Assembly (NCBI GenBank): GCA_001915545.1
Contig: MNQS01000117.1
Coordinates: 1-63,788, forward strand
Source: Bacteroides sp. 43_108
Lineage (GTDB): Bacteria > Bacteroidota > Bacteroidia > Bacteroidales > Bacteroidaceae
Reading direction: 5' to 3'
Length of the DNA stretch: 63,788 nt
The notes beneath the pieces were generated by a model. That model saw only the letters and a list, made by a program, of their open reading frames with translations. It was not told the DNA's origin and made no database searches. Shown here piece by piece: positions 15,068 to 25,014 of the stretch; the stretch's first letter is position 1; each line of letters opens with the position of its first letter. A program made the translations under genes and the position numbers.

Positions 15068-17902
15068 ATGGCACACAAAAGGAAAAGAATATTTGACGGA
15101 CTCTATGCGCAGCTGGAGGAGACGGACGGCAATGTCGTGCTGTTCTCGGCCAGAGGCGAGCCGTCCGTTATCTTTGAGATAACCAATCCGGTCCAGCAGC
15201 TCTGTACGGATGCGCAGCAGTACATGCTGTTTCATGACGTGCTATCCAATATCCTTCAGACCATCGGTGAGGGATATGCACTGCAGAAGCAGGATATTCT
15301 GTGCAGACAGGCATATCACCATGATGTACCGGATGATGCGGAGTTCCTGACAAGGAGCTATTTCAGATACTTCGAGGGAAGGGAGTTTACAGAGATAAGG
15401 ACTTTTCTTATCCTCACCCAGGAGGCACAGAAGAACCAGTTCATCCAGTACGACCCGAAGAGATGGCTCGATTTCCATTCCAAGGTATCAAAGACGGATG
15501 ATATTCTGACGGAGAAGCATATCCGACACAGGAAGCTCAACAAGGAGGAAGTCAGCGAATACTGCCACCGTTTCATGGCATTCCAGTTCCGGCACGGACC
15601 CTTCTCGATGACCAACTTCAAGGCTTCGGACGAATATCTCAGGACAGGTGACCGGATTATCCGTTCCTATCCGCTGGTGGACATTGACGAGATAAACCTG
15701 CCTTCCATGATAAAGCCGTACACACAGATGAACATCAACGGATACGGTATCGCAACTGACCTGCTTTCTTTCCTGACCGGCGTCCCCTACTCGGACTGTG
15801 TGGTGTTCAACCAGGTCATTCAGATACCGGGACAGAGGAAGCTGCTGCGCAAGCTACAGGCCAAGGCAAAGCGTCACGGTTCCATGCCGGACCCGAGCAA
15901 CCGTATTGCAAAGGCCGACATTGAGGAAGTGCTGGACAGGCTGGCCGTTGACAGTACCATGCTTGTATATTGCAACTTTAACATTCTGGTAAGCTGCCCG
16001 CCTGACAAGGTTACTCCGGTAACTTCCTTTCTGGAGACCAAGCTGTACGAGTGCGGCATCATGCCGTCAAGAACGGCCTACAACCAGCTGGAGCTTTTCA
16101 TGGACTGTTTTCCCGGTAACGGCTATGCTTTCAACCCGGACTATGACCTGTTCCTGACACTTTCGGATGCTGCACTTTGCTTTTTCTTCAAGGAGCATCT
16201 GAAGGAGTCTGAGGATACACCGCTGACCACATACTACACTGACCGTCAGGGACTGCCTGTATGTATCGACATTACCGGCAAGGAAGGCAAGAAGAAAATG
16301 ACGGACAATGCCAATTTCTTCTGTATCGGTCCTTCAGGTTCCGGCAAGTCGTTCCACATGAACAGTGTGGTACGTCAGCTGCTGGAACAGAATACGGATG
16401 TGGTCATGGTGGATACGGGTGATTCCTACGAAGGCATATGCGGATATTACAAGGGTACATACATAGCCTACTCGAAGGAGAAGCCCATCTCCATGAATCC
16501 GTTCAAGGTTACTAAGGAAGAATATGAACTCAATTTCGGTGAGAAGAAGAACTTCCTTAAATCGCTGATATTCCTGATATTCAAGGGTAACGCATTTCCA
16601 ACAAAGATTGAGGACATGCTGATAAACCAGACCATCGTGGAATATTACGAGGCCTATTTCAATCCGTTTGAAGGGTTCAGTGACAGTGAGCGTGAGGCAT
16701 TGAGACAGAAACTGCTGGTCGCCGCCAAGATGGAGGATGACTATGAACAGTACACGCACAGCATGGAGGACATCGACAGGCAGATAAATACGGAAGAGGT
16801 TCAGGAGAAGGCTGAAAGCCGTGCCCTGCTGCTGCCTTCCGAAGTACGCCGTCTGAAGCTGATACGACAGTGCCGCTCACTGACTGCCCTGATTAATGAT
16901 GAAGCGGCCACAGAATCGGAAAAGGAACGTGCACTTACTATCATAGAAAAATATAAGAGGGAACTTTATAACAATTCCATGCTGATTAAGATAGACAGGC
17001 AGATTGACCACATGGAGGAACAGAAGCGCAGGCTGAAGGTTCAGGAACTATCGTTCAATTCCTACTATGAGTTTGCCCTGGAGCGCATTCCGCAGATTAC
17101 ACAGCTGGAGAAAATCAGTTTCAATATACATGACTTTGCGGCCATACTGAAACAGTTCTACCGTGGTGGCGAGCTGGAGATGACGCTGAACTCCGACCTC
17201 GACATTAATCTGTTTGACGAGCGTTTCATTGTGTTCGAAATAGATAAAATAAAGGATGATCCGGTGCTTTTTCCGATTGTGGTGCTTATTATCATGGACG
17301 TGTTCCTGCAGAAGATGCGTATCAAGAAGGGACGGAAGGCTCTTATCATCGAAGAGGCATGGAAGGCAATCGCTTCACCTACCATGGCAGAATATATAAA
17401 ATATTTGTATAAGACCGTCCGGAAGTTCCACGGAATAGCCGGTGTGGTCACACAGGAGCTTAATGACGTGATTGATTCCCCTATCGTGAAGGAGGCCATC
17501 ATCAACAACTCGGATGTGAAGATTCTGCTTGACCAGACCAAGTTCAAGGACAGGTATGAGGATATTGCAGCCATTCTGGGACTCACAGACATACAGCGTC
17601 AGCAGATTTTCACCATCAATGCGCTGAACAACCATGAGGGAAGAAGCTACTTCAAGGAGGTGTGGATTTGCCGGGGACAGCACTCGGATGTGTACGGCGT
17701 GGAGGAAGCACCTGAATGCTACTGGGCATATACTACAGAACGTACCGAAAAGGAGGCACTGAAGATTTATCTTGCCCGGTACGGTACGCTGCAGGAGGCC
17801 ATCACCCGTATTGAGGAAGACCGTAAGGCGGATGGAGGGCTTCTGTATCTGGAGTTTGCAAGAAAAGTCAACCAACATCAAAAAGTTATGTCACTATGGT
17901 AA
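15068..17902 (+). CDS. traG: TraG, VirB4-type conjugation ATPase
   Basis: This 944-residue cytoplasmic ATPase powers assembly and substrate transfer in the T4SS. Walker A is GPSGSGKS (about 421-428), Walker B is LIIEEAW (about 760-766), and a later VTQEL-type motif (around 796) and ILLDQ follow. A helical insertion rich in Glu, Gln and Arg occupies about 545-665. Length is in the usual range for Bacteroides TraG (about 830-950). The 3' end overlaps the next gene by 7 bases, indicating tight coupling. Confidence 0.95.
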   Translation: MAHKRKRIFDGLYAQLEETDGNVVLFSARGEPSVIFEITNPVQQLCTDAQQYMLFHDVLSNILQTIGEGYALQKQDILCRQAYHHDVPDDAEFLTRSYFRYFEGREFTEIRTFLILTQEAQKNQFIQYDPKRWLDFHSKVSKTDDILTEKHIRHRKLNKEEVSEYCHRFMAFQFRHGPFSMTNFKASDEYLRTGDRIIRSYPLVDIDEINLPSMIKPYTQMNINGYGIATDLLSFLTGVPYSDCVVFNQVIQIPGQRKLLRKLQAKAKRHGSMPDPSNRIAKADIEEVLDRLAVDSTMLVYCNFNILVSCPPDKVTPVTSFLETKLYECGIMPSRTAYNQLELFMDCFPGNGYAFNPDYDLFLTLSDAALCFFFKEHLKESEDTPLTTYYTDRQGLPVCIDITGKEGKKKMTDNANFFCIGPSGSGKSFHMNSVVRQLLEQNTDVVMVDTGDSYEGICGYYKGTYIAYSKEKPISMNPFKVTKEEYELNFGEKKNFLKSLIFLIFKGNAFPTKIEDMLINQTIVEYYEAYFNPFEGFSDSEREALRQKLLVAAKMEDDYEQYTHSMEDIDRQINTEEVQEKAESRALLLPSEVRRLKLIRQCRSLTALINDEAATESEKERALTIIEKYKRELYNNSMLIKIDRQIDHMEEQKRRLKVQELSFNSYYEFALERIPQITQLEKISFNIHDFAAILKQFYRGGELEMTLNSDLDINLFDERFIVFEIDKIKDDPVLFPIVVLIIMDVFLQKMRIKKGRKALIIEEAWKAIASPTMAEYIKYLYKTVRKFHGIAGVVTQELNDVIDSPIVKEAIINNSDVKILLDQTKFKDRYEDIAAILGLTDIQRQQIFTINALNNHEGRSYFKEVWICRGQHSDVYGVEEAPECYWAYTTERTEKEALKIYLARYGTLQEAITRIEEDRKADGGLLYLEFARKVNQHQKVMSLW

Positions 17903-18642
17903 GAACAGTATTAAGAATCATATCGGTTATAATGCTTTCTGCATTTGTCTGCATTAATGCACATGCTGCCTGGAGAATCGTATTCGACCGCAACTGCCTG
18001 AAGATTGTCCTGGCCAATACCGCTTCACAGAAACTTATCGAGGAGCAGCACAACCAGCGTGTGGATACCATTGCAGCCAAGAAACAGAAGGTGGAACTCT
18101 ATACGGTAAGCATGGCTACCATGAAGGAACTATACAAGCTGAGCATGGAGAACATATCCGGTTTCGGGACTGAAAGTCTTTATTATAAGGAAATAGGCCT
18201 GTGCGCTCTGGATATTCTGCGAAATGTTCCGGTACTTGTCAGCACGGTAAACAAAGCCAGATTTTCAAACAGGCTGCTCTGTCTGAACGAACTCGGCAAT
18301 CTTGTAGCGGAAACCCAGCAGCTGGTCGGCAACTTCGTCAATATCGTGAACAATGCCAGGATTCCCAATCCGTTGCAGGGACAGGCCACTGCCGAGAAAA
18401 AGGATGACGGCTACAACCTGCTGGACAGGTATGAAAGGCTGACACTGGCCAACAGCATCTATACTGACCTGAACAGGATACGCTATAAGGTGGAAGGGAT
18501 GGTTCTGATGGCACAGTATGCCACTGCAAACGACCTCTTCTTTGCCATTGACCCTGAAGGATGGGCAAATGTGGTGACCATGAAGAATCATGTGGGGAAT
18601 CTTGTACAGGACTGGAACGGACTGGTTGCTTCAAATTATTAA
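17896..18642 (+). CDS. Exported transfer-operon protein with a DPEGWA motif
   Basis: A cleavable signal peptide is predicted (hydrophobic core about 7-20, ending NAHA). The mature part is helical. Near the C-terminus stands DLFFAIDPEGWANV, followed by DWNGL. The same C-terminal block occurs in the gene at 37706, so the two are paralogues. It lies where VirB5-like proteins are encoded in other T4SS operons, so it may be a periplasmic VirB5-like component. That is positional inference. It differs from the TraI of CTnDOT-type elements as I know it. Confidence 0.7.
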   Translation: MVRTVLRIISVIMLSAFVCINAHAAWRIVFDRNCLKIVLANTASQKLIEEQHNQRVDTIAAKKQKVELYTVSMATMKELYKLSMENISGFGTESLYYKEIGLCALDILRNVPVLVSTVNKARFSNRLLCLNELGNLVAETQQLVGNFVNIVNNARIPNPLQGQATAEKKDDGYNLLDRYERLTLANSIYTDLNRIRYKVEGMVLMAQYATANDLFFAIDPEGWANVVTMKNHVGNLVQDWNGLVASNY

Positions 18643-18650
18643 CCCTTAAT

Positions 18651-19361
18651 ATGTATGTGTCTGTCATGAGAATCAGGAATATAAGTATCATATCAGCCGG
18701 TATTATAATGCTGTTGCTGCCTGTAAAGGCTTCCGCTTTCATCATACCCAAAGACCTGCCGACCATCGAAGCACTCATAGCCCTGCACAAGGCCATAAAG
18801 AAGGACGAGGACAAGGCTCTTACAAGAGTGGCCACAAGCTATGGCGAGCAGTCGCTCATTGAAAAGGGTGCGGAAAAGTTCAATGATGTCCGGACCACTC
18901 TGGATACAAGGCTGAACAATGCCTATTCATACCTGGTGCTGGCCGGTGCCATTTCTTCAACAGCCAACTCACTGTATCAGCTGGTAACGGAATACAAGGA
19001 CTTTACCGGTAATACTTTCAGTTATGTATCGAAGAAGCCTTTCGTGGCATGGTATTATGCCGATGCCAACGTAGCAATATCAAGGGAGATACAACACTGC
19101 TACAGACTGTATGCATCCGTAGCCGCTTCGGGTATAAACCTGATGAAGGCTTCCATGGATGAGAAGCTGAATCTGGTAATGACACTGAAGGCTTCCATCG
19201 ACAGGGCAAGGTACATAATAGACAATGCTAATCTGTACTGTTTCCTTGTCACGGACTGCGGATGGAAGCCGGACTATATCTGGGAGATACTGAACTCCAA
19301 TGTGAAGAATGAGATAGCTGAGCGTGTAATCAACAAATGGAATCAGGGATATGCAGGTTAG
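18651..19361 (+). CDS. Exported transfer-operon protein, unknown family
   Basis: ATG at 18651 is chosen because the longer reading frame from 18561 would run 82 bases into the previous gene; a further ATG at 18666 is possible. A signal peptide (ISIISAGIIMLLLPVKASA) precedes a helical, Ala-rich mature protein of about 210 residues with a Cys-containing C-terminus. It is the second of three consecutive exported proteins between VirB4 and TraJ. No known family is recognised. A periplasmic role in the channel is inferred. Confidence 0.7.
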   Translation: MYVSVMRIRNISIISAGIIMLLLPVKASAFIIPKDLPTIEALIALHKAIKKDEDKALTRVATSYGEQSLIEKGAEKFNDVRTTLDTRLNNAYSYLVLAGAISSTANSLYQLVTEYKDFTGNTFSYVSKKPFVAWYYADANVAISREIQHCYRLYASVAASGINLMKASMDEKLNLVMTLKASIDRARYIIDNANLYCFLVTDCGWKPDYIWEILNSNVKNEIAERVINKWNQGYAG

Positions 19362-20037
19362 AATTATATTATTATGCCTGTTCTGCATGTCAGTTTCAGG
19401 TACAGTTACTGTTGCCAATGCCCAAAGCATAGTCAGTGACAGTGAAAAGCAGAAGCAGTGGAAGTCAATGGAGAACGGTCCGTGGGATTTTGCTCCGGAC
19501 TGGTATTACTTTTTCCTGCATAAGAAATACTCAGGTGCGGAAATGTACTGGAAATGGGACTGGTTCAACTCCGGATTCCGTGTCCGTTTCAAGGAACCCA
19601 AGTCTGATGTGAAACGTATCATGCCGGTGCGTGTGACTGCCGAAGAGACGCAGAGGCAGAAAATCAAGAAAGTGGAGAGTGAGCGCAAATATATCGAGGA
19701 ACTGTATAAGGAAGAACTGGCAAGGGAGGCTGACAGAAATGTTGACCTGATGTATGCCACTTACAAGGACGAGTTCAACCGTATGCAGGACTGTATCACG
19801 GACGGACTGCTCTACTGTATGCAGAAGAGTGACGGCAAGCTCCGCTATCAGGTGGACGAGCTGAGCCGCCAGAATGAAATACTCTGTGCGGATATAGCCT
19901 ATATACACAAAACCGGTGTCGGTTATGGACTGGAGAACGCCAAGCGGCAGAAGGCATACGAGGAAGCCAAATCCAGGATGGCAGAACTGGTCAACAGGAC
20001 TGCACACCTTTGTGCCGTTGCCGCTACACATTATTAG
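19351..20037 (+). CDS. Exported transfer-operon protein, possibly DUF5045-like
   Basis: Signal peptide at about 1-25 (IILLCLFCMSVSGTVTVANA). The mature N-terminus is Trp- and Tyr-rich (PWDFAPDWYYFFLHKKYSG), then a long charged helical region (about 95-190) likely forms a coiled coil. It overlaps the previous gene by 11 bases. Similar proteins occur before traJ in Bacteroides conjugation operons, but the family assignment is tentative. Confidence 0.65.
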   Translation: MQVRIILLCLFCMSVSGTVTVANAQSIVSDSEKQKQWKSMENGPWDFAPDWYYFFLHKKYSGAEMYWKWDWFNSGFRVRFKEPKSDVKRIMPVRVTAEETQRQKIKKVESERKYIEELYKEELAREADRNVDLMYATYKDEFNRMQDCITDGLLYCMQKSDGKLRYQVDELSRQNEILCADIAYIHKTGVGYGLENAKRQKAYEEAKSRMAELVNRTAHLCAVAATHY

Positions 20038-20097
20038 ACATTCTCTATTATTGATGACAATTCAGGTAATAATATTAAACAAATAATAAAATCAAAC

Positions 20098-21225
20098 ATG
20101 AATCTACTGTTTATTCCGCTGACAATAGGACTTCCGGCCATTGACGAAAGTCTGGAAAAGCTGCTGACAGCTATGGAGACATTTCCCAATGTGGCCGTTC
20201 TCGGTGATGCCGTTTCAATGGCAAAGGCTCTCGGTCTGTGTCTGGCCCTGTGTGTCGGTTCATACGAATGCTGGATGATGATGCTCGGAAGGCGTGGTAT
20301 GGATGTCATGAAGCTGTTGCGCATCATCGGCATTTCCCTGTGTATTTCATCCTCTTCATGGATATGCTCGGCTCTGCAGGTTCCGGGAAAGAGTCTGGAG
20401 TCCGCTACATGGGCTATGGCCAAGGCAAAGAACAAGGAAGTGGCTGCCTTCGAGCTGAAGGTGGCACAGAAACAGAGTGAATATCTTGACAGGTTGAGAA
20501 CCGTGCAGGATTCCATAGCCACGGCAAAGCAGGTGGCCGAAATCGGTCAGGATGCTGCCTGGTGGGACAAGCTTATATATAATGTGGAGAATCTGGGCTC
20601 GACCATCAACAACTACGCACAGAGGGCTGCCGTGGCGGCTGAGACGAAGGTCAGTGAATGGATAAACGATGTCATACGTTTTGTCGGGGAACTGATTTTC
20701 CAGATGTCGTATTACGGGATGCTCGTGGCACAGAGGATTTTCATGGCCATCATGATGATATTCTGTCCGATCATGTTTGCTCTCTCGCTGGCACCGCCAT
20801 GGAACTCGGCCTGGAGCCAGTGGATGTCCAAGTTCCTTTCCCTCTCGTTATGGGGATTCGTTACCTATATGTGCATCTATTATATAGACTTCATCCTTCT
20901 TTATAACCTGCAGCAGGACCTGGTGGCATACGACCATCTGCTGCACGGCTCGGTAAACTCATGGGAACAGATTGGCGCACTGGGACTGCAGGGAATAGGC
21001 TCCAACTGTATGTATGCCATGGGTATGCTCGTTGGTGCCTATATCATACGCTTCGTTCCTGAAGTGGCATCATGGCTGATTCCGGGAGGTGTAAGCTCGG
21101 GTACGGGTTCCGTTGCCGGTTCGGCTGCAATGGGCATCACTTCGGCTGCAGGTGGTATGGCCGGAAGTATGGCAGATTCTGCCATGAAAGGAACAGGTTC
21201 AGCTGTCAGGTCATTGGTCAAATAA
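20098..21225 (+). CDS. traJ: TraJ, VirB6-like polytopic membrane protein
   Basis: This 375-residue protein has several transmembrane segments (about 38-62, 72-90, 205-235, 240-265 and 300-322) and a Gly-, Ala- and Ser-rich C-terminal tail, as in Bacteroides TraJ and VirB6 inner-membrane channel proteins. The QMSYYGM segment is followed by MIFCPIMFALSLAPPW, the conserved core of the family. It lies directly upstream of traK. Confidence 0.88.
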   Translation: MNLLFIPLTIGLPAIDESLEKLLTAMETFPNVAVLGDAVSMAKALGLCLALCVGSYECWMMMLGRRGMDVMKLLRIIGISLCISSSSWICSALQVPGKSLESATWAMAKAKNKEVAAFELKVAQKQSEYLDRLRTVQDSIATAKQVAEIGQDAAWWDKLIYNVENLGSTINNYAQRAAVAAETKVSEWINDVIRFVGELIFQMSYYGMLVAQRIFMAIMMIFCPIMFALSLAPPWNSAWSQWMSKFLSLSLWGFVTYMCIYYIDFILLYNLQQDLVAYDHLLHGSVNSWEQIGALGLQGIGSNCMYAMGMLVGAYIIRFVPEVASWLIPGGVSSGTGSVAGSAAMGITSAAGGMAGSMADSAMKGTGSAVRSLVK

Positions 21226-21243
21226 CTTAAAATCTTTCATTAT

Positions 21244-21840
21244 ATGCTTATCGAATCACTTGCACAGAAAACCAGACTGGCCATGATGACGGTATTTGCG
21301 GTAATTGGAGGCTGCACCGTCATCTGTGCCTTTACGGTCTGGTGCTGCATTTCCCTTGTCAACGAGGAAAGGCAGCAGATTTATGTACTTGACGGAGACA
21401 TTCCGTTTCTTGCCGAGCGTGCACGGCTGGAAGCCAACTTCACCATGGAGGCCAAGGCGCACATACAGTTGTTCCACCAGTATTTCTTCAACCTGCCGCC
21501 CGACAACGACTATATCAAATGGACAGTAGGGAAAGCGATGTATATGGCTGACGGGACTGCACTGAAACAGAAACAGGCCATGGACGAGAACGGTTTCTAC
21601 TCGGACATCATTTCCTCTTCGGCTGTCTGTACCATCATGTGTGACTCCATTCAGTTTGACGAACATGAACGGAAGTTTACCTATTACGGTACGCAGCTTA
21701 TCAAGCGCAGGACCAGGGACATCAGACGCTCGATGGTGACAACAGGTTACATCGAGTCCGTACCTAGGACAAGGAACAATCCGCACGGTCTGCTCATTAC
21801 CGGCTGGAGGACTCTTGAAAACAAGGATTTGGACTATTGA
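21244..21840 (+). CDS. traK: TraK, VirB8-like conjugation protein
   Basis: The 198-residue protein has one N-terminal membrane anchor (about 17-38) followed by a periplasmic domain, the VirB8 layout. Conserved TraK features are QIYVLDGDIPF, HIQLFHQYFFNLPPD and TGWRTLENKDL at the C-terminus. VirB8 proteins form the inner-membrane platform of the T4SS. Confidence 0.93.
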   Translation: MLIESLAQKTRLAMMTVFAVIGGCTVICAFTVWCCISLVNEERQQIYVLDGDIPFLAERARLEANFTMEAKAHIQLFHQYFFNLPPDNDYIKWTVGKAMYMADGTALKQKQAMDENGFYSDIISSSAVCTIMCDSIQFDEHERKFTYYGTQLIKRRTRDIRRSMVTTGYIESVPRTRNNPHGLLITGWRTLENKDLDY

Positions 21841-21852
21841 TATACTGATATT

Positions 21853-22341
21853 ATGAAATCATTCAGAAAAAAGATACAGGAAAGCCGTCTGAAAACGCAA
21901 CTGCTTGTCAGGTCGTGGTTGCAGCCCAAACTGGGTGTCATCGGAACAAGATACCGTCTGGCCGCAAGAATCAGACTGGCCAACAGATGGGCGGCTAAAC
22001 ATCCGAAAACGACATTCGCAGGTGTAGCAGGGACACTGCTTCTACTGCTTGTCAGTACCGTTGCCATAGATTCCGGCAACGGGAAACAGAGTGAGCCGGA
22101 TGTCAGTTCGATAGCCGCAATGGAACCGGTGTTTCAGGGATTCCGTACCATCCAGGCAAACAAGGACATTCACCGCAGTGTATTGACGGACATGACGGTG
22201 AAGGGACAGTTACTGCGTCATGAACTGGACTCCATGATTGCCATACCTGTAAAGAGCCGTGAGGATTCCTTGCGGATCATCCTCAAATACCGGCAGCTGG
22301 AAAATATAGTCAAATCCATTAAAAACAATGATAACCCATGA
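21853..22341 (+). CDS. TraL-position single-span membrane protein
   Basis: 162 residues with a basic cytoplasmic N-terminus, one transmembrane helix (about 57-73) and a periplasmic helical tail. It lies between traK and traM, the traL position, and is longer than typical TraL. Its last four bases overlap the traM start (ATGA). Naming by position only. Confidence 0.65.
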   Translation: MKSFRKKIQESRLKTQLLVRSWLQPKLGVIGTRYRLAARIRLANRWAAKHPKTTFAGVAGTLLLLLVSTVAIDSGNGKQSEPDVSSIAAMEPVFQGFRTIQANKDIHRSVLTDMTVKGQLLRHELDSMIAIPVKSREDSLRIILKYRQLENIVKSIKNNDNP

Positions 22342-23549
22342 TTAAGATTAATTTCAAACAGCCCAAGTATATCTTTCCGCTGGTCATATTCGTTCCGCTG
22401 TGCGCACTGGTATACTTTGTGATGCAGACCTTCTCCGGTGGTGAGGAGACTGCCGGAACGGTAGCTACAGACCGTATCAACATGGAGCTTCCCCAGGCCA
22501 ATGCCGAGGAAGCCGGAGACAAGATGTATGAGATGTCCAGACGTTTCGGTGACGAGGATGCCTTCACAGCCGTAAGCGGTATCGGGGAGGAAGAGCAGAA
22601 GAAGGAGGAACTGGAACACGGCTACAGCGAGGAAGAACTGAACCAATTGGATGCTGCTGAAGCTGAAAGACAGCGGCAGCAGAGGGAACTTGAAGAACTG
22701 GAGCGTTCCCTTGCTGAATCTAGAAAGCATATCAATGCATATGCCTACGGGAACGGTCCTTCGGGAAACAGTGAAACGGGTTACGGAGGTATGGGATATT
22801 CCTCACAGGACGAGTTCGCACGTGACCTTGAAGAGATTCAGCGAAGGAGCTATGAACGGCAGAAGGCCATTGAAAGCGGACTGGGTATCAAAGACCCGGA
22901 AGCAGAGGAAGCAGAAAGAAAGCACAGGGCTGATTCCATAGCCAGGGTACGTCAGGAAGAAAGGGAACGCAACCGTCCGAGTCTGGTAATCAAGTCCGAT
23001 GACACCAATGCCGACAGGTTCAATACGGTTACTGCTCCGGATGAATTTGCCGAGAACAAACTGATACGTGCCATGATTGACCAGACTACAAAGGCGCATG
23101 AAGGCACACGTCTGCGGTTCAAGCTTCTGGACGATGTGACGGTAAGCGGCACAAGGCTGAAAAAGGGAACTTACCTCTATGGAACGGTAACAGGTTTCGG
23201 ACAGCAGCGTGTCAGGGCTTCCATAACCAGTATCCTTATCGGTGACAGGTTCATCAAGGTTAAGCTGTCTGTCTTTGACAATGACGGTATGGAAGGCTTC
23301 TATGTTCCTGAATCGGCTTTCCGTGATTTCATGAAGGATGCAGGTTCCAATACGGTACAGCAGAATATAAGTTTTGAATCCAGTGACGGTTACGGTACAG
23401 GTATTTCTACAGAGGCCATTGCACTCCAGTCACTGCAGAACATGTACAACTCTGCAACTTCTGCAATATCTTCCAATATCAGAAAGAACAAGGCAAAAAT
23501 CAAGTACAATACCATCGTTTATCTGATAAACTCGGAGGATGCACGCTAA
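22338..23549 (+). CDS. traM: TraM, VirB10-like conjugation protein
   Basis: One N-terminal transmembrane helix (about 12-32) is followed by a long charged and coiled-coil periplasmic stretch (to about 200). The C-terminal domain contains GTRLRFKLLDDVTVSGTRL and GDRFIKVKLSVFDNDGMEG, diagnostic of Bacteroides TraM, the VirB10 counterpart that spans the periplasm. 403 residues. The start overlaps the previous stop. Confidence 0.93.
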   Translation: MIKINFKQPKYIFPLVIFVPLCALVYFVMQTFSGGEETAGTVATDRINMELPQANAEEAGDKMYEMSRRFGDEDAFTAVSGIGEEEQKKEELEHGYSEEELNQLDAAEAERQRQQRELEELERSLAESRKHINAYAYGNGPSGNSETGYGGMGYSSQDEFARDLEEIQRRSYERQKAIESGLGIKDPEAEEAERKHRADSIARVRQEERERNRPSLVIKSDDTNADRFNTVTAPDEFAENKLIRAMIDQTTKAHEGTRLRFKLLDDVTVSGTRLKKGTYLYGTVTGFGQQRVRASITSILIGDRFIKVKLSVFDNDGMEGFYVPESAFRDFMKDAGSNTVQQNISFESSDGYGTGISTEAIALQSLQNMYNSATSAISSNIRKNKAKIKYNTIVYLINSEDAR

Positions 23550-23622
23550 GATACCGCTACATAATATTGCGTTTATATCCGATTATAACAGTACCATTCA
23601 TAAACTATAAAGATTACTCAAT

Positions 23623-24513
23623 ATGAAAACCAGAATTTTTCTGATAATATGCCTTATCACAGGCATAGCCGTACATCTGTCGGCCAACGAGAAGATATAC
23701 ATCAACCGGGAAGTGACCACGCACATTGTTATGCCCGAGAACATCAAAATGGTGGATATTTCCACTACTAAGATTATTGGCAACCAGTGTACAGACAATA
23801 TTGTCCGTATCAAGCCTTATATGGAAAATGATTCAATATCATCATCCGAAGGTTACAGTGAGAATGAACTTCTTGGTACACTTACCATTATCGGTGAGCG
23901 TCATATTGCCCAGTATGACATTCTCTATACGGAATCACCCGAATATGCTTCTACCATTTACAATGTATCCTACAATGAGACACAGTCCTATATCAATCCG
24001 GAGGTTTCCATGCCTATGGCCGAGATTGCACGATATGCCTGGGCTGTCTATGGAAGCAGGAGAAAGTTCAACCAGATTGTATCCAATAAAAACGGAATCA
24101 GGGCATACATCAACAATATCTATTCCATCGGTGACTATTTCTTTCTGGACTATACGCTGAAGAACAGGACCAGAATTGCATACGACATTGAAGAAATCAG
24201 GGTAAAACTTACTGACAAAAAGGAAACAAAGGCAACCAACTCACAGACCATAGAGCTTACTCCGGTATTCTCCATGAACAACACCCGTAAGTTCAAAAAG
24301 GACTACAGAAATATACTTGTGATTCCGAAACTGACTTTCCCTGAAGAGAAGGTACTCCGTCTGGAGATTTCCGAGAACCAGATAAGCGGACGTGTGGTGG
24401 TACTGACCATCGAGTATGAGGACATTCTCAATGCGGACAGCTTCGACTCGGATATTCTGGACGGTGCCGACTATTACCCCTACTATTTTATTGATCATTC
24501 CATAAAGAGATAG
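23623..24513 (+). CDS. traN: TraN, DUF4138 / VirB9-like conjugation protein
   Basis: Signal peptide (MKTRIFLIICLITGIAVHLSA) and a beta-rich mature protein with INREVTTHIVMPENIKMVDIS near the start, typical of TraN (DUF4138). The C-terminal domain has YFFLDYTLKNRTRIAYDIEE. It matches VirB9-type outer-membrane complex components and lies between traM and traO. Confidence 0.92.
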   Translation: MKTRIFLIICLITGIAVHLSANEKIYINREVTTHIVMPENIKMVDISTTKIIGNQCTDNIVRIKPYMENDSISSSEGYSENELLGTLTIIGERHIAQYDILYTESPEYASTIYNVSYNETQSYINPEVSMPMAEIARYAWAVYGSRRKFNQIVSNKNGIRAYINNIYSIGDYFFLDYTLKNRTRIAYDIEEIRVKLTDKKETKATNSQTIELTPVFSMNNTRKFKKDYRNILVIPKLTFPEEKVLRLEISENQISGRVVVLTIEYEDILNADSFDSDILDGADYYPYYFIDHSIKR

Positions 24514-24516
24514 GCC

Positions 24517-24990
24517 ATGAAGAAGATTCTGTTCATTCTGTTTTGCTCGGTTGCATTCATCGGTGCATCGGCACAGACCGGAAAGGTTTCCGTCAATGCC
24601 GGATTCCTTTTTCCAAGTACGCTGAATGCCACTTTGGGTTATGAGTATCCGCTTTCATACGGAAATGCGGTCGAAGTATACGGTGAGGTCGGGAATCACT
24701 GGCAGAAGCCGGTATGTCACAATTTCTGGAAAGGATATTTCTGGGATGGCGGTATGGTTTACAAGCACCGTCTGGCACGGTACAAGAACGGCATGATACG
24801 CCTTCGTCTTGGGCCTCAGTTCGGTGCGGTACAGAAGAAGTTCTTCTTCGGACTGGAGGCCGGATTTGAATACAGCTATGTGTTCCGCAGCGGACTGGAG
24901 TTCTCTGTCATACAGAAGAACAATGTGAACTTCCTGCATGGGGATACCTTCCGCAACGGTCTGCTGTTGGGTCTAAAGGTTCCATTTTAG
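24517..24990 (+). CDS. traO: TraO, conjugation outer-membrane-associated protein
   Basis: 157 residues with a signal peptide ending GASAQ and a beta-strand-rich body (ATLGYEYPL, VYGEVGNHWQ, LRLGPQFGAV), as in the TraO family, which looks like a small beta-barrel. It begins 3 bases after traN. Confidence 0.88.
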   Translation: MKKILFILFCSVAFIGASAQTGKVSVNAGFLFPSTLNATLGYEYPLSYGNAVEVYGEVGNHWQKPVCHNFWKGYFWDGGMVYKHRLARYKNGMIRLRLGPQFGAVQKKFFFGLEAGFEYSYVFRSGLEFSVIQKNNVNFLHGDTFRNGLLLGLKVPF

Positions 24991-25014
24991 CAAATTCATA
25001 TACAGTTAGAGCGT

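Noticed and set aside
18561..18650. Upstream extension of the second exported protein
   Set aside because: It would overlap the previous gene by 82 bases and would put 30 extra residues before the signal peptide.
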